Positions 53,048 to 61,816 of a stretch of DNA of 64,000 bases are shown in pieces. The stretch spans positions 4,030,001 through 4,094,000 of the forward strand of contig NZ_CP014546.1 of assembly GCF_001579805.1 (NCBI RefSeq), written 5' to 3'. Within the stretch, counting starts at the first letter, position 1. Each line of letters starts with the position of its first letter. The position numbers were made by a program, and so were the translations under genes. The notes beneath the pieces are model-generated. The model saw only the letters and a list, made by a program, of their open reading frames with translations. It had not been told where the DNA came from and did no database searches. This DNA is from Pseudomonas azotoformans. Its GTDB lineage: Bacteria > Pseudomonadota > Gammaproteobacteria > Pseudomonadales > Pseudomonadaceae.

Positions 53048-53055
53048 GCCGACGA

Positions 53056-53544
53056 TCAGATTTTGATGTTTTCGCGGATGTTCCAGCCGAACCGAATCGG
53101 CCCGCCATCTTTGCCGCCATCGGCTTTCTGTGGCTGGTAGCTGATTTCCACCCTGGCGAAGTTAAGGCTGATTTCCTCGGTCAGCACGTCACTGGTTGTC
53201 GCCGCGCGGCTGTCGTAGGAGGCGACCATCACTTCCTTCAGGATGATCACCAGGTACTCCACGCTGCTATCGCCCCCAGCCTTGCGCACCACGATTCGAG
53301 CCTCGGGGTAATGCTTGCCGGTTGCGCACGCCATCATGAGGTTGGGCGAGGATTTATCCAGCGACTTTTCAATCGCGATGTTGGCCATATCAACCTTGCC
53401 GGCACCACCGCCCGTGCCACTGTGCATCGAGCCCGATTGAGTCATCCTCCAGCCCCAGCGGGAAATATCGATTTCATCGCGATGGGCCTGGTCCCTGGAC
53501 TCGCCCTTGATGTCTCCCAGTTTCAAAAACATATCGGTTGCCAT
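53056..53544 (-). CDS. hcp: Type VI secretion tube protein Hcp, orphan
   Basis: Protein of 162 residues from the ATG at 53544, eight bases after AAGGAAC. Hcp ring-forming protein: MATDMFLKLGDIKGESRD, EIDISRWGWRMTQSGSMHSG, KSLDKSSPNLMMACATGKHYPEA. It ends 8 bp from the nadE stop. No other T6SS structural genes are in the window, so it must work with a machine encoded elsewhere. Orphan hcp genes often travel with effectors stabilised in the Hcp ring, and the divergent gene pair at 53730-55129 fits that. Confidence 0.93.
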   Translation of the reverse strand: MATDMFLKLGDIKGESRDQAHRDEIDISRWGWRMTQSGSMHSGTGGGAGKVDMANIAIEKSLDKSSPNLMMACATGKHYPEARIVVRKAGGDSSVEYLVIILKEVMVASYDSRAATTSDVLTEEISLNFARVEISYQPQKADGGKDGGPIRFGWNIRENIKI

Positions 53545-53729
53545 GTTCGTTCCTTGTCTTGTCATCAGCCGAGAGTGGCGCGGGGCGTACTTTTCCCATT
53601 TCGACGATTGACCTCAAGACGCCAAGGTGAGAACGGGAAGTGCCTGGCTGCAAAAAGGAATATTTCCGACATTCTTGCCGGATATTGATTCTTTACGCTC
53701 TGCGCTCTTGTGCGTTCAGGAGTAAAGGA

Positions 53730-54644
53730 ATGGCTAGCAGTGTCTTGAAGGACGGTTTCCCTAATGCCCACCTCACAACGCGTGAGCGAGTGGAAAACAG
53801 TATTGATCTGCGCCGGTTGTTTGCGGCTATCGACGCCGATCCGGCCATTGTCGGGGCAGGGGTGGTGTATCTCGATTCACAGCTGTGGCCCGTGACGTTG
53901 CGTGAGTTTCAGCCGATTTGCAGCGTGTTCCCCAAACGGGTGGTTTTGCGGGAGATGCCTGGCTCGTTGGCGAGGTTGGATTTTGTGCGCAGGTTGGAGT
54001 ACGAGCCAAGAGAGTCGGAGGTAGTGTTTGAATCGATCGGAATGGGAGTGGCCTGTGGGACTGCATTATTGAGTTGGTTGGTGATCGCTGGCGGGTCCGC
54101 GCTTTCGCCGTTCACCGCAGGCCTGAGTGGTGCACTGGCCGTGATTGGGAGAGCTGCATTTGTTGCCAGTTTTGGGCAGTGTGCAAACGGTTTATACCGT
54201 GTCTACAAAGAAGCCAGGGAGCCTGCCCATATTGATTGGCTCGATAGCGAACCTTGGTATCAACACACGACGGCCATTCTGGATGCTGTGTCGTTGATAG
54301 GAGCAAGTACTTCGTTCCTGACCACGGTCAAGCTAGCAAGCGCAACCAAAGCCTCGACCGGGAGGTCGTGGCGTGATGTCCTCAGAAGGATGAATCGCCA
54401 GGAACGTGCAAAATTGACGAAGGAATTGCTCAGCATCAACCACCCGCATTTGAGCGCCAAGCTTATTAAGCTGAAACAGCTTTCTGGTGACTTTCCCAAG
54501 CGATATACCCAGGCCCAGCTTCGACATGCGACGCTCGCTCAGCTCAAGGATACCGTCGCGGTCGGAGGTGCGGTGGCAGGCAGTGCAATGTCTGGAAATC
54601 TGAGAACAATCGCAGTAGGTCTGTACGAGGAATTTGACGAATGA
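53730..54644 (+). CDS. Putative Hcp-associated membrane-active effector
   Basis: Protein of 304 residues from the ATG at 53730 (AGGAG seven bases upstream); the frame reaching 53640 starts inside the divergent promoter. No signal peptide. A long hydrophobic stretch at about 103-155 (GMGVACGTALLSWLVIAGGS, LSGALAVIGRAAFVASFG) can form a helical hairpin, and SLIGASTSFLTTVKLA and VAVGGAVAGSAMSG are further amphipathic segments. The remainder is basic (RRMNRQERAKLTKELLSI). The layout suits a pore-forming T6SS toxin carried by Hcp. I do not recognise a named family. Codon use is more AT-rich than nearby genes, suggesting transfer. Confidence 0.75.
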   Translation: MASSVLKDGFPNAHLTTRERVENSIDLRRLFAAIDADPAIVGAGVVYLDSQLWPVTLREFQPICSVFPKRVVLREMPGSLARLDFVRRLEYEPRESEVVFESIGMGVACGTALLSWLVIAGGSALSPFTAGLSGALAVIGRAAFVASFGQCANGLYRVYKEAREPAHIDWLDSEPWYQHTTAILDAVSLIGASTSFLTTVKLASATKASTGRSWRDVLRRMNRQERAKLTKELLSINHPHLSAKLIKLKQLSGDFPKRYTQAQLRHATLAQLKDTVAVGGAVAGSAMSGNLRTIAVGLYEEFDE

Positions 54645-55129
54645 TTCTTCTGATGACCCTTGAGCAGCTTCGGCATTTCCTGCTGCGCTATTTTCCGGTA
54701 TTCGCTGCGGCAAACTTGTTTCAAATATTCGCGCTGGCGATTGGTGTTCCGATGATGTTTGACAGTTACTTCGATGCGTTACCTGCTGACTTGAATCTGA
54801 AATACTCCTTCTTATCTACTCTCGGATCAGCCTGTCTCCTTGGCCATTGCAACTTCATGATCGTGCGTGGCTACCCAAGCTGGCTATGGATCCCGGTCGT
54901 TCTGATGGTGTTTAGCCTGTTGGGTGTTTTACCGACCATCGAACACCGCCCTCACAAGGTGTTCTATGTCCTGGGCCTATTGTTCCCGCTGCTGGCTCTG
55001 CTGCTGATCAATAGTAAACGCTATCGAGAGGCCCGCGCTGAATGGGTAAAACTCCGTCAAAAGCGCCAGCGAATCGCGAAGATAATCCGTACCCAGCGTC
55101 AACGCGTTCGGCGCCGGGAAGGATTATGA
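54641..55129 (+). CDS. Putative membrane immunity protein of the Hcp-linked effector
   Basis: Protein of 162 residues overlapping the effector gene by 4 bp (ATGA). Four membrane helices: VFAAANLFQIFALAIGVPMM, FLSTLGSACLLGHCNFMIV, WLWIPVVLMVFSLLGVLP and VFYVLGLLFPLLALLLIN. A strongly basic cytoplasmic tail follows (KRYREARAEWVKLRQKRQR and more). Small multi-TM proteins coupled to a membrane toxin gene are the usual immunity proteins for pore-forming effectors. No family recognised. It is convergent with an ABC-transporter operon (4 bp between stops). Confidence 0.75.
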   Translation: MILLMTLEQLRHFLLRYFPVFAAANLFQIFALAIGVPMMFDSYFDALPADLNLKYSFLSTLGSACLLGHCNFMIVRGYPSWLWIPVVLMVFSLLGVLPTIEHRPHKVFYVLGLLFPLLALLLINSKRYREARAEWVKLRQKRQRIAKIIRTQRQRVRRREGL

Positions 55130-55133
55130 AGTT

Positions 55134-56165
55134 CTACCGCTCGATCGACCGACTCCACCGCGCATTCCACTCCGGCCGCGCCTGGTTGACCTGGTCCCAA
55201 TCAATCGAAATCGCCGTCTGCAAGTAACTTTGCATCGCTTCTACTCGGGCACGGGTCTTGTCGGTGGTCGGCGTGGTCGGGTTAGACGGGATCTGGTCGC
55301 CTTCTTCCAACGCCGGGGCCTGGGCTTGGGCGGTCAGCAAAAACGCGGCGAGTTTCTGCGCCAGTTCCGGCTGGTCGTTGCGCGCGATCACGCATTCGGC
55401 CACGTTCAGCACCACCGCGCCTTCCTTGGGTTGCGCATATTCCATGGGCACGCCGAGCAGTTTCTGGGTGGCGACCTGGGTCGGGGTGAGCGGGAAGATC
55501 GCGGCTTCATCGGTCTGCACCATTTCGGAGATCTTCGCGGAGCTGGCGATGTATTCCAGTACGTTGGGGCCGACGGTTTTTGGCCAGGCCTTGAAGCCGG
55601 GGTCGACGTTGGTTTCGTCACCGCCCTGGAGGCGGTTGAACATCAGGAAGCCATGCAGGCCGAAGGTGGAGGAGGCCAGGGACTGGAACACCACTTTGTC
55701 CTTGAAGCGCGGGTCGGCCAGGTCCATCCACGAGGTGGGTGCGGCCCAGCCTTTTTCCTTGAACATCTTGGCGTTGTAGCCCAGGCCGGTAACGCCGAGG
55801 GTCACGGCCACGGCGTGTTCCTTGATCTTCGCCTTGGCGGGGATCTGCTCCAGGGTCGGGCTGGGCGCCAGCTTGTCGCACAAACCCATGGAAATCGCGC
55901 GGTACATGATGCCGTCGTCGAGGAACATCACGTGCATCTGCGGGTTGTCTTTGTTGGCCTGGACCTTGGCGAGGATGTCCGACGAGGTACCGGGCACGAT
56001 CACCACCTTGACGTTATTGGCCTTTTCGAACGCGGGCAGCACCTTGTCGGCGTACACCCGTTCCATGGTGCCGCCGTTCATGCCCAGGTACAGCGTGGGC
56101 GCGGCGTGCACCGTTGAGGCGAGTAGAGCGAGGGACAAGCAGGACAGCGCAATACGTGGGTTCAT
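55134..56165 (-). CDS. Polyamine/opine-type ABC substrate-binding protein
   Basis: Protein of 343 residues with signal peptide (ALSCLSLALLASTVHAAP). Spermidine/putrescine-like binding protein: MNGGTMERVYADKVLPAFEK, DILAKVQANKDNPQMHVMFLDD, VTLGVTGLGYNAKMFKEKGW, WMDLADPRFKDKVVF. Last gene of a seven-gene leftward operon with the oxidase subunits and two permeases, so it defines the substrate to be oxidised. The exact ligand is unknown. Confidence 0.92.
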   Translation of the reverse strand: MNPRIALSCLSLALLASTVHAAPTLYLGMNGGTMERVYADKVLPAFEKANNVKVVIVPGTSSDILAKVQANKDNPQMHVMFLDDGIMYRAISMGLCDKLAPSPTLEQIPAKAKIKEHAVAVTLGVTGLGYNAKMFKEKGWAAPTSWMDLADPRFKDKVVFQSLASSTFGLHGFLMFNRLQGGDETNVDPGFKAWPKTVGPNVLEYIASSAKISEMVQTDEAAIFPLTPTQVATQKLLGVPMEYAQPKEGAVVLNVAECVIARNDQPELAQKLAAFLLTAQAQAPALEEGDQIPSNPTTPTTDKTRARVEAMQSYLQTAISIDWDQVNQARPEWNARWSRSIER

Positions 56166-56179
56166 GGATGTTTTTCCTC

Positions 56180-57277
56180 TCAGGCTTGGAAACGACGGAT
56201 GGAAAACGCTTCGATAGGTTGGCGGCTGGCACCGGTGCAGACGATCTCTGCCAGGGCTTCACCGACGGCGGGACCAAGCTGGAACCCGGCACCGGCAAAG
56301 CCGAAACCGTGGAGCAAGCCGGGTTGGGTGCTGCTGGGGCCGATTACCGGTTCGTGATCGGGTAGATAACCTTCGGTGCCACTCCAGGTGCGGATGGCCT
56401 GGGCACCCTTGAGAAACGGGTACAGCTCACCGGCATTGCGCAGGATCTCCAGCACCGCGGCTTGCCCTGGTCGTGCTTGTTGCGGACCTAGGGCAAAGCC
56501 GCGACCACCGCCGAGGATGCAATTGCCCCGGGCGACCTGTCGCGCATAGATCCCGCCGCCTTCAACGCCGGTGCTCACGTCCATCACCATCGGCAAGGGC
56601 TCAGTGACCAGCATCGCCGGGTGTGCCGAGGTCATCGGCACCGCTTCGCCAAACTGTTCGGCCACCGCCCCGGCCCACGCCCCGGCGCAATTGAGCAGCC
56701 ACGGCGCTTGAAGATGCAGACTGTTGGCGCAGTGCACCTGGAAGTGCTGGCCGTCATGCTCGATACGTGTGACGGGCGACTGTTCATAAACCTGCGCGCC
56801 GTGTCGTTTAGCCGCGCGGGCAAAGGCGGGCGACACCAGGCGAGGGTTGGCGTGGCCGTCTTCCGGACACAACGAGGCACCGACGGCGATATCGCCGACC
56901 CAGGGAAATCGTGCGCGCAGCTCGGCGTAATCCAGCAACTGCAAACCCAGGCCAAATCCCCGTGTCTGCTCGGCATACGCCTGCAACGCGGCGAAATCAG
57001 CATGACTGCGCGCCAGCTTCAAATGACCGGAACGCAAGTACTCGCCGTCGATACCGATCAATCCCGGCAAGTCTGCCCACAGCTGGTGGGCACGCTGCGA
57101 CAGCGGTAATTGGTGCAATGGCCGGCCTTGGCGCCGCACGCCGCCGTAGTTGACGCCACTGGAATGGGATCCGCAAAAGTCCCGTTCCACCAGCGCCACC
57201 CGCTGACCTTTCTGCGCCAGCATCAGTGCGGCCGACGCGCCGACGATCCCGCCGCCCAATACAATGACGTCGATCAC
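56180..57277 (-). CDS. FAD-dependent oxidase, DAO type (HcnC/OoxB-like subunit)
   Basis: Protein of 365 residues from the GTG at 57277, six bases after GGAGGTG, overlapping the upstream gene by 4 bp. Dinucleotide motif VIVLGGGIVGASAALMLAQKG, then FCGSHSSGVNYGGVRRQGR; C-terminal GTEGYLPDHEPVIGPS and HGFGFAGAGFQLGPAVGEA are typical of glycine/D-amino-acid oxidase (DAO) proteins. With the two following subunits it forms an HcnABC-, opine-oxidase- or hydroxyproline-dehydrogenase-like complex that oxidises a C-N bond. Confidence 0.92.
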   Translation of the reverse strand: MIDVIVLGGGIVGASAALMLAQKGQRVALVERDFCGSHSSGVNYGGVRRQGRPLHQLPLSQRAHQLWADLPGLIGIDGEYLRSGHLKLARSHADFAALQAYAEQTRGFGLGLQLLDYAELRARFPWVGDIAVGASLCPEDGHANPRLVSPAFARAAKRHGAQVYEQSPVTRIEHDGQHFQVHCANSLHLQAPWLLNCAGAWAGAVAEQFGEAVPMTSAHPAMLVTEPLPMVMDVSTGVEGGGIYARQVARGNCILGGGRGFALGPQQARPGQAAVLEILRNAGELYPFLKGAQAIRTWSGTEGYLPDHEPVIGPSSTQPGLLHGFGFAGAGFQLGPAVGEALAEIVCTGASRQPIEAFSIRRFQA

Positions 57278-58617
57278 GGCTGCACCTCCACGCCAAACGG
57301 CAGCGGCTTGATCGGTGCCTGGCCCCGCAAGCGGCCGACGTTTTCGATGGCCCGGCCACTGCGCTCCGCGACAATTTCCGCTGCCGCCAACCCGCACATC
57401 CGGCCTTGGCAGCGGCCCATGCCGACGCGACAGTGGGCCTTGACGCGATTGATCTCCCAGTGGCCTTCATCCACCACCGCGCGTACGTCGCCGACGCTGA
57501 CTTCTTCGCAGCGGCAGAGGATCAACGCATCGGCGGCTTCGGCCGCCCACTTCTCTGGGAACGGGAACGCAGTTTCCAAACCATGACGAAAGCGTTGGAT
57601 GGTCGCCAATTGTTGCTCCAGCACAGCAGGGCGGCGCTGATCGATTGCAACACCCGAGTCCTCCAGCACCGCCAGCGCTGCACGTTCACCGGCCATTTGT
57701 GCTGCGTCGGCACCCATGATTCCGGCCCCATCGCCCGCCAGGTACACGCCGCTGACGCTGCTGCGTCCGGCGCTATCCCGTTGTGGCAGCCACGCGCGGT
57801 TCAAGGCATTCCAGGCGAACTCACAGCCAAGCAAATCCGCCAGTTGCGTCTCGCTGCGCAGGGCATGGGCGAAGGCCACGGCGTCGCATTCCAAGGTCTG
57901 ATCAGCCCATTGAATACCGCTGACCCGTTGCGCGCCGTTGATCTTTTCAAGCGTGGCGCCCTGGTGCACGGGAATCCCATGGGCCGTCAACCAGGCGCGG
58001 TAGTACACGCCTTTGGCCAAGGTCGCCGGTTGCCCGAGCAGCGCTGGCAATGCACGGCATTGGGCACTGAACGGCGCGCTGTCGAGCACTGCCACCACTT
58101 TGGCGCCGGCCTTGGCGTACTGGTAAGCCACCAGATACAGCAACGGCCCGCTGCCACAAAACGCCACACGCTCGCCGATGGCGCAGCCTTGGTACTTCAG
58201 CGCGATTTGCGCCGCGCCCAGGCTGTACACGCCCGGTAGGGTCCAACCCGGCACGGGCAGGATGCGGTCAGTGGCGCCCGTGGCAACGATGAGTTGCGCG
58301 TACTCGAGGCTTTCTGCGCGGCCGTTGTTGAGCATATCCAGGCGCCCGTCCTCGGCATTCCACACCAGGGTTTCCGGGCGGTAGTCGATCAGCGGTGCCA
58401 GCTCATCCATTGTGCGGTGCACGGCCTCGGCCTTGCGTGCTTCAAATCCGTAAAGCTGCTTGGCGGTGCGTTGAAATCCCTGTGGCTGACGCCGATAAAT
58501 CTGCCCGCCACCGCGCAGGCTTTCATCCACCAGGCAAGGTCTGATGCCATGGTCGAGCAATGTGCGCGCCGCGTTGATCCCGGCCGGGCCTGCGCCCACA
58601 ATCACCACAGGCTTCAT
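57274..58617 (-). CDS. FAD/NAD(P)-dependent oxidoreductase with BFD-like [2Fe-2S] domain (HcnB/OoxA-like subunit)
   Basis: Protein of 447 residues. Two Rossmann motifs: VVIVGAGPAGINAARTLLDHG at the N terminus and VAFCGSGPLLYLVAYQYAKAG in the middle. A C-terminal BFD-like iron-sulphur part has CRCEEVSVGDVR and CRVGMGRCQGRMCG, giving four cysteines. It overlaps the DAO-type gene (GTGA) and the small [2Fe-2S] gene (ATGA) by 4 bp each, so the three subunits are translationally coupled. Confidence 0.92.
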   Translation of the reverse strand: MKPVVIVGAGPAGINAARTLLDHGIRPCLVDESLRGGGQIYRRQPQGFQRTAKQLYGFEARKAEAVHRTMDELAPLIDYRPETLVWNAEDGRLDMLNNGRAESLEYAQLIVATGATDRILPVPGWTLPGVYSLGAAQIALKYQGCAIGERVAFCGSGPLLYLVAYQYAKAGAKVVAVLDSAPFSAQCRALPALLGQPATLAKGVYYRAWLTAHGIPVHQGATLEKINGAQRVSGIQWADQTLECDAVAFAHALRSETQLADLLGCEFAWNALNRAWLPQRDSAGRSSVSGVYLAGDGAGIMGADAAQMAGERAALAVLEDSGVAIDQRRPAVLEQQLATIQRFRHGLETAFPFPEKWAAEAADALILCRCEEVSVGDVRAVVDEGHWEINRVKAHCRVGMGRCQGRMCGLAAAEIVAERSGRAIENVGRLRGQAPIKPLPFGVEVQP

Positions 58618-58904
58618 GACTGGCGCCCCGGTTCGCGGCGGATGGCCTGGCCTTCTTCCAATAGCGTCGAACAGGCGCGTACGCGGCGCCCGTCTTCAAG
58701 TCGCACCCAGCAATCCTGGCACGCGCCCATCAGGCAGAAACCGGCCCGTGGTTCGGCGCTGAAATCACTGCCACGCAGGTGTTCGGCGCAGGTCAACACG
58801 GCGGTCAGCAGGGTGTCACCGAGCAAACCGCTGGCGGGTTGCCCGTCAAGCGTGAAGGCGAGGGCAGGGCGTTGGGTTTCGGCCAGGCGTTTGAACAGAG
58901 CCAT
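58614..58904 (-). CDS. Small [2Fe-2S] ferredoxin-like subunit (HcnA-like)
   Basis: Protein of 96 residues: FCLMGACQDCWVRLEDGRRV followed by RACS gives the C-x4-C-x2-C...C pattern of the HcnA-type [2Fe-2S] domain. N-terminal LAFTLDGQPASGLLGDTLL is the beta-grasp. It is the small subunit of the heterotrimeric oxidase and couples the flavins to an electron acceptor. Confidence 0.92.
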   Translation of the reverse strand: MALFKRLAETQRPALAFTLDGQPASGLLGDTLLTAVLTCAEHLRGSDFSAEPRAGFCLMGACQDCWVRLEDGRRVRACSTLLEEGQAIRREPGRQS

Positions 58905-59698
58905 CAGTGTTTCCCCACCAGCACGCGGTCCAGGCCATAGACCCGGTCCAGCAAAATCATGGTGGCGGCCGTGAGTGCAATCACCAGTGCCGACACCGCC
59001 GCCATCATCGGGTCGATGGACTCGGTGGCATACACATACATGCGCACCGGCAGGGTCTGGGTCGCCGGCGAGCTGACGAAGATCGACAACGTCACCTCAT
59101 CGAAACTGTTGATGAACGCCAGCAACCAGCCACCCGCTACACCGGGCAGGATCATTGGCAGGGTGATCTGGCGAAACAACGTAAAGCGGCTTGCGCCCAA
59201 GGACTCCGCGGCCTGCTCGGCGCTGCGATCAATGCCGATGGCGGCGGCCAACACCAGGCGCAGCACATACGGCGTGATGATCACCACGTGCGCGAGCATC
59301 AGCCAGGTGAAGCTGCCGTTCACGCCCATCAGTGCGAACAGGCGCAGCATCGCCACGCCAAGCACCAGGTGCGGAATGATGATCGGTGACAAGAACAACG
59401 CACTGAAAAAATTACGCCCAGGAAACTGATAGCGACTGATCGCCAAGGCGGCCGGCACCGCAATCAAGGTCGCCAGGCTCGCGGCGGTAAATGCCAAAAT
59501 CAGGCTGTTGTAGAACGCCTGGATAAAATCCGCGCGCTCGAACACCGCACGGAACCAGCGCAGCGAGAAGCCCGAGGTGGGCAGGCTCAAGGTGTTTTCC
59601 GGGGTGAAGGCCACCAGGCACACCACCACCAGCGGCGCCATCATGAACAGCACCACCAGGGTGTGGAAACCCAGGGCCAAAGGACCGTTTCTGGACAT
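58904..59698 (-). CDS. ABC transporter permease (PotC-like)
   Basis: Protein of 264 residues with about six membrane helices and the EAA loop AAESLGASRFTLFRQITLPMIL (in part), as in PotC/PotI-type permeases. Its stop overlaps the start of the [2Fe-2S] subunit by one base (TGATG). It forms the inner-membrane channel with the upstream permease. Confidence 0.93.
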   Translation of the reverse strand: MSRNGPLALGFHTLVVLFMMAPLVVVCLVAFTPENTLSLPTSGFSLRWFRAVFERADFIQAFYNSLILAFTAASLATLIAVPAALAISRYQFPGRNFFSALFLSPIIIPHLVLGVAMLRLFALMGVNGSFTWLMLAHVVIITPYVLRLVLAAAIGIDRSAEQAAESLGASRFTLFRQITLPMILPGVAGGWLLAFINSFDEVTLSIFVSSPATQTLPVRMYVYATESIDPMMAAVSALVIALTAATMILLDRVYGLDRVLVGKH

Positions 59699-59702
59699 GC
59701 GC

Positions 59703-60548
59703 TTAAACCCCCAGGGACTTTTTGTAGCGGCCTTCGACCATGCGGTTCCAGCTCAGCATGATCAGCAGATTGACCAACAGCAGCACCACCGCGATGGTCG
59801 CGCCCATGGGCCAGTTGAGTTCCGAGAGGTACTGGTCGTACACCACGGTGGCGACCATTTTCAGTCGGCGCCCGCCGAGCAGGCCGGGAATCGCAAAGGA
59901 GCTGGCCGCCAGGCCGAACACGATCAGCGTGCCGGACAGCACGCCGGGCATCACTTGGGGCAATACGATCTTGCGCATCACCGTGGTCTGGCTGGCGCCG
60001 AGGGACAACGCCGCTTGTTCTGCCGACGGGTCGAGTTTCTGCAGGGAGGTCCACACCGGGATGATCATGAACGGCAGCATCACGTGCACCAGGGCGATGA
60101 TCACCGCGAACGGCGTGTACAACAGCTTCACCGGGCGCCCACCGAGGAATTGAATGACTTGGTTCACCAGCCCGTCCGCGCCGAGCAGCAGGCTCCAGCC
60201 AAAGGCGCGCACCACCACCGAGATCAGCAGCGGCGTGAGGATCAGGATCAGGAAGATCGAGCGCCACGGGGTGCCCATGCGGCTGAGGATGTAAGCCTCA
60301 GGTACGCCGATCACCACGCAGAGCAGGGTGACCAAGGCGCTGATCCAGAAAGTGCGCCAGAAGATTTCGTAAAAGTATGAATCGCTGAACAGCGACAGGT
60401 AATGCGCCAGGGTCCACTCATCGCCCTTCACGCCCACCTGGTAATCGAACACGTTGAACGACAACACCAGCGTCAGGCCCAACGGCAGGATCAGCAGCCC
60501 GACAAACAGCACCAGGGCGGGCAATGACAACAGATAGCCGCGGCTCAT
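59703..60548 (-). CDS. ABC transporter permease (PotB-like)
   Basis: Protein of 281 residues with about six helices (LLSLPALVLFVGLLILPLGL; FWISALVTLLCVVIGVPEAY) and the EAA loop QAALSLGASQTTVMRKIVLPQ. It ends 4 bp before the second permease. Its ATG overlaps the restored stop of the ATPase gene by 4 bp, which supports the frameshift correction there. Confidence 0.93.
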   Translation of the reverse strand: MSRGYLLSLPALVLFVGLLILPLGLTLVLSFNVFDYQVGVKGDEWTLAHYLSLFSDSYFYEIFWRTFWISALVTLLCVVIGVPEAYILSRMGTPWRSIFLILILTPLLISVVVRAFGWSLLLGADGLVNQVIQFLGGRPVKLLYTPFAVIIALVHVMLPFMIIPVWTSLQKLDPSAEQAALSLGASQTTVMRKIVLPQVMPGVLSGTLIVFGLAASSFAIPGLLGGRRLKMVATVVYDQYLSELNWPMGATIAVVLLLVNLLIMLSWNRMVEGRYKKSLGV

Positions 60549-61574
60549 GCGCGCACCTCATCCGCCGCCAATACGCGCAGCAGGCTGGCTTGCCAGTCCA
60601 GGCCCACCGCTGCTCCGCAACCGAGGGGCGCGCTGCCGTCGTTGCTGCGCACTACGGTGATTTCGCCAAGCTGGGTGTGGATGCGATACAGCCATTGGCT
60701 GCCGAAAAAGTAGCTGTCGAGCACCTTGCCTTGCAGTCGGCCCGGTGCCGGCGTCCACCAGTTGGATCTTTTCCGGGCGCAGGCTCAGGGTCAGTTCGCC
60801 GTTACCGCTTTCGTGGCGGACCTGTGGAGTGCCCAACTGATCGTAGTCGCCCGGCAACAGGTTGGCCTTGCCGACGAAGTCCGAGATGAAGCGCGTGCGC
60901 GGGTGTTCGTAGAGCTTGTACGGCGCGTCGATCTGGGTCACACGCCCGGCCTGCATCACCACCACGCGGTCGCTGATGGACAGCGCCTCAGCCTGGTCGT
61001 GGGTGACCATCAAGGTGGTGATGCCCACGGCGCACTGGATGCGGCGGATTTCGAACTGCATTTCTTCGCGCAGGTTGGCGTCGAGGTTGGACAGCGGTTC
61101 ATCCAGCAGCAACACCGGCGGCTCGATCACCAGGGCACGGGCCAGGGCCACACGTTGGCGTTGGCCGCCGGACAACTCGCGTGGGTAACGGTCAGCGTGG
61201 GGCGCCAGACGCACCAGTTCCAATACGGTCTTGACCTTGCTGGCGATCTGCGCCGCCGGCACTTTGCGCATCTTCAGGCCGAAGGCAACGTTGTCGCGCA
61301 CGGTCATGTGCGGGAACAGCGCGTAGCTCTGGAACACCACGCCCAGGCCACGGCTGGCGGGCTTGGCATGGGTGATGTCGCGGCCGTCGAGCAGGATCTG
61401 CCCGCCGCTGACGTCAACAAAGCCGGCGATCATTTGCAGGGTGGTGGTCTTGCCGCAGCCCGAGGGGCCGAGCAGGGAAACGAACTCGCCTTTTTCCACC
61501 GCAAGGTCGGTGGCGACCACCGCATCGACGGCGCCGTAGCGTTTGCTCAAGGCGTTGAGTTGGAGAAATGCCAT
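60545..61574 (-). pseudogene. ABC transporter ATP-binding protein (PotA-like), single-base frameshift near the 3' end
   Basis: ATPase of the polyamine-type importer: Walker A GPSGCGKTTTLQMIAG, signature ELSGGQRQRVALARAL, Walker B VLLLDEPLSNLDANLR, His loop VTHDQAEAL, and the start of the TOBE domain (LSLRPEKIQLVDAG). At about 60742 the frame changes and the annotated frame ends with 62 unrelated residues at 60558. Removing one C from CCC at 60741-60743 gives the expected TOBE sequence (GRLQGKVLDSYFFGSQWLYR and on) and a stop overlapping the permease ATG. The core ATPase is intact, so the product may work even if the change is real. First gene of the operon. Confidence 0.88.
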
Positions 61575-61745
61575 GTCTGCGTTCCACCTTTTTTGAGTCG
61601 CGTCGAAACGCGCTTTTTTGTTTTGGGCAGATGCGAATGAAGTGTTGCCGGTGCGTTGGCGCTCGATCTTGAGTCGGCTGCCGTTAGTTGTTCATTTCGC
61701 CCCTGTGGACGCAGATTAGGACGAAGACTAGGATGGGCGGAAGAT

Positions 61746-61803
61746 GGAATTTCACTGAACGGACTACTATTTTCATATTTATTCACTCACCGGAATTTAC
61801 TGA
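61746..61803. promoter_or_regulatory. Candidate IclR operator repeats
   Basis: GGAATTTCACTGA (61746-61758) and GGAATTTACTGA (61792-61803) are near-identical direct repeats in the AT-rich part of the 242-bp divergent spacer, just before the IclR start. A weaker third copy (GGATTCCACTGA) lies inside the IclR gene at 61819. They are plausible binding sites for IclR and for control of the ABC/oxidase operon. Confidence 0.4.
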
Positions 61804-61816
61804 GAGATAGGTTGTT

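Noticed and set aside
53056..53544. Complete type VI secretion cluster
   Set aside because: Only hcp is present; no TssB/C, TssJLM, ClpV or VgrG genes occur in the window.
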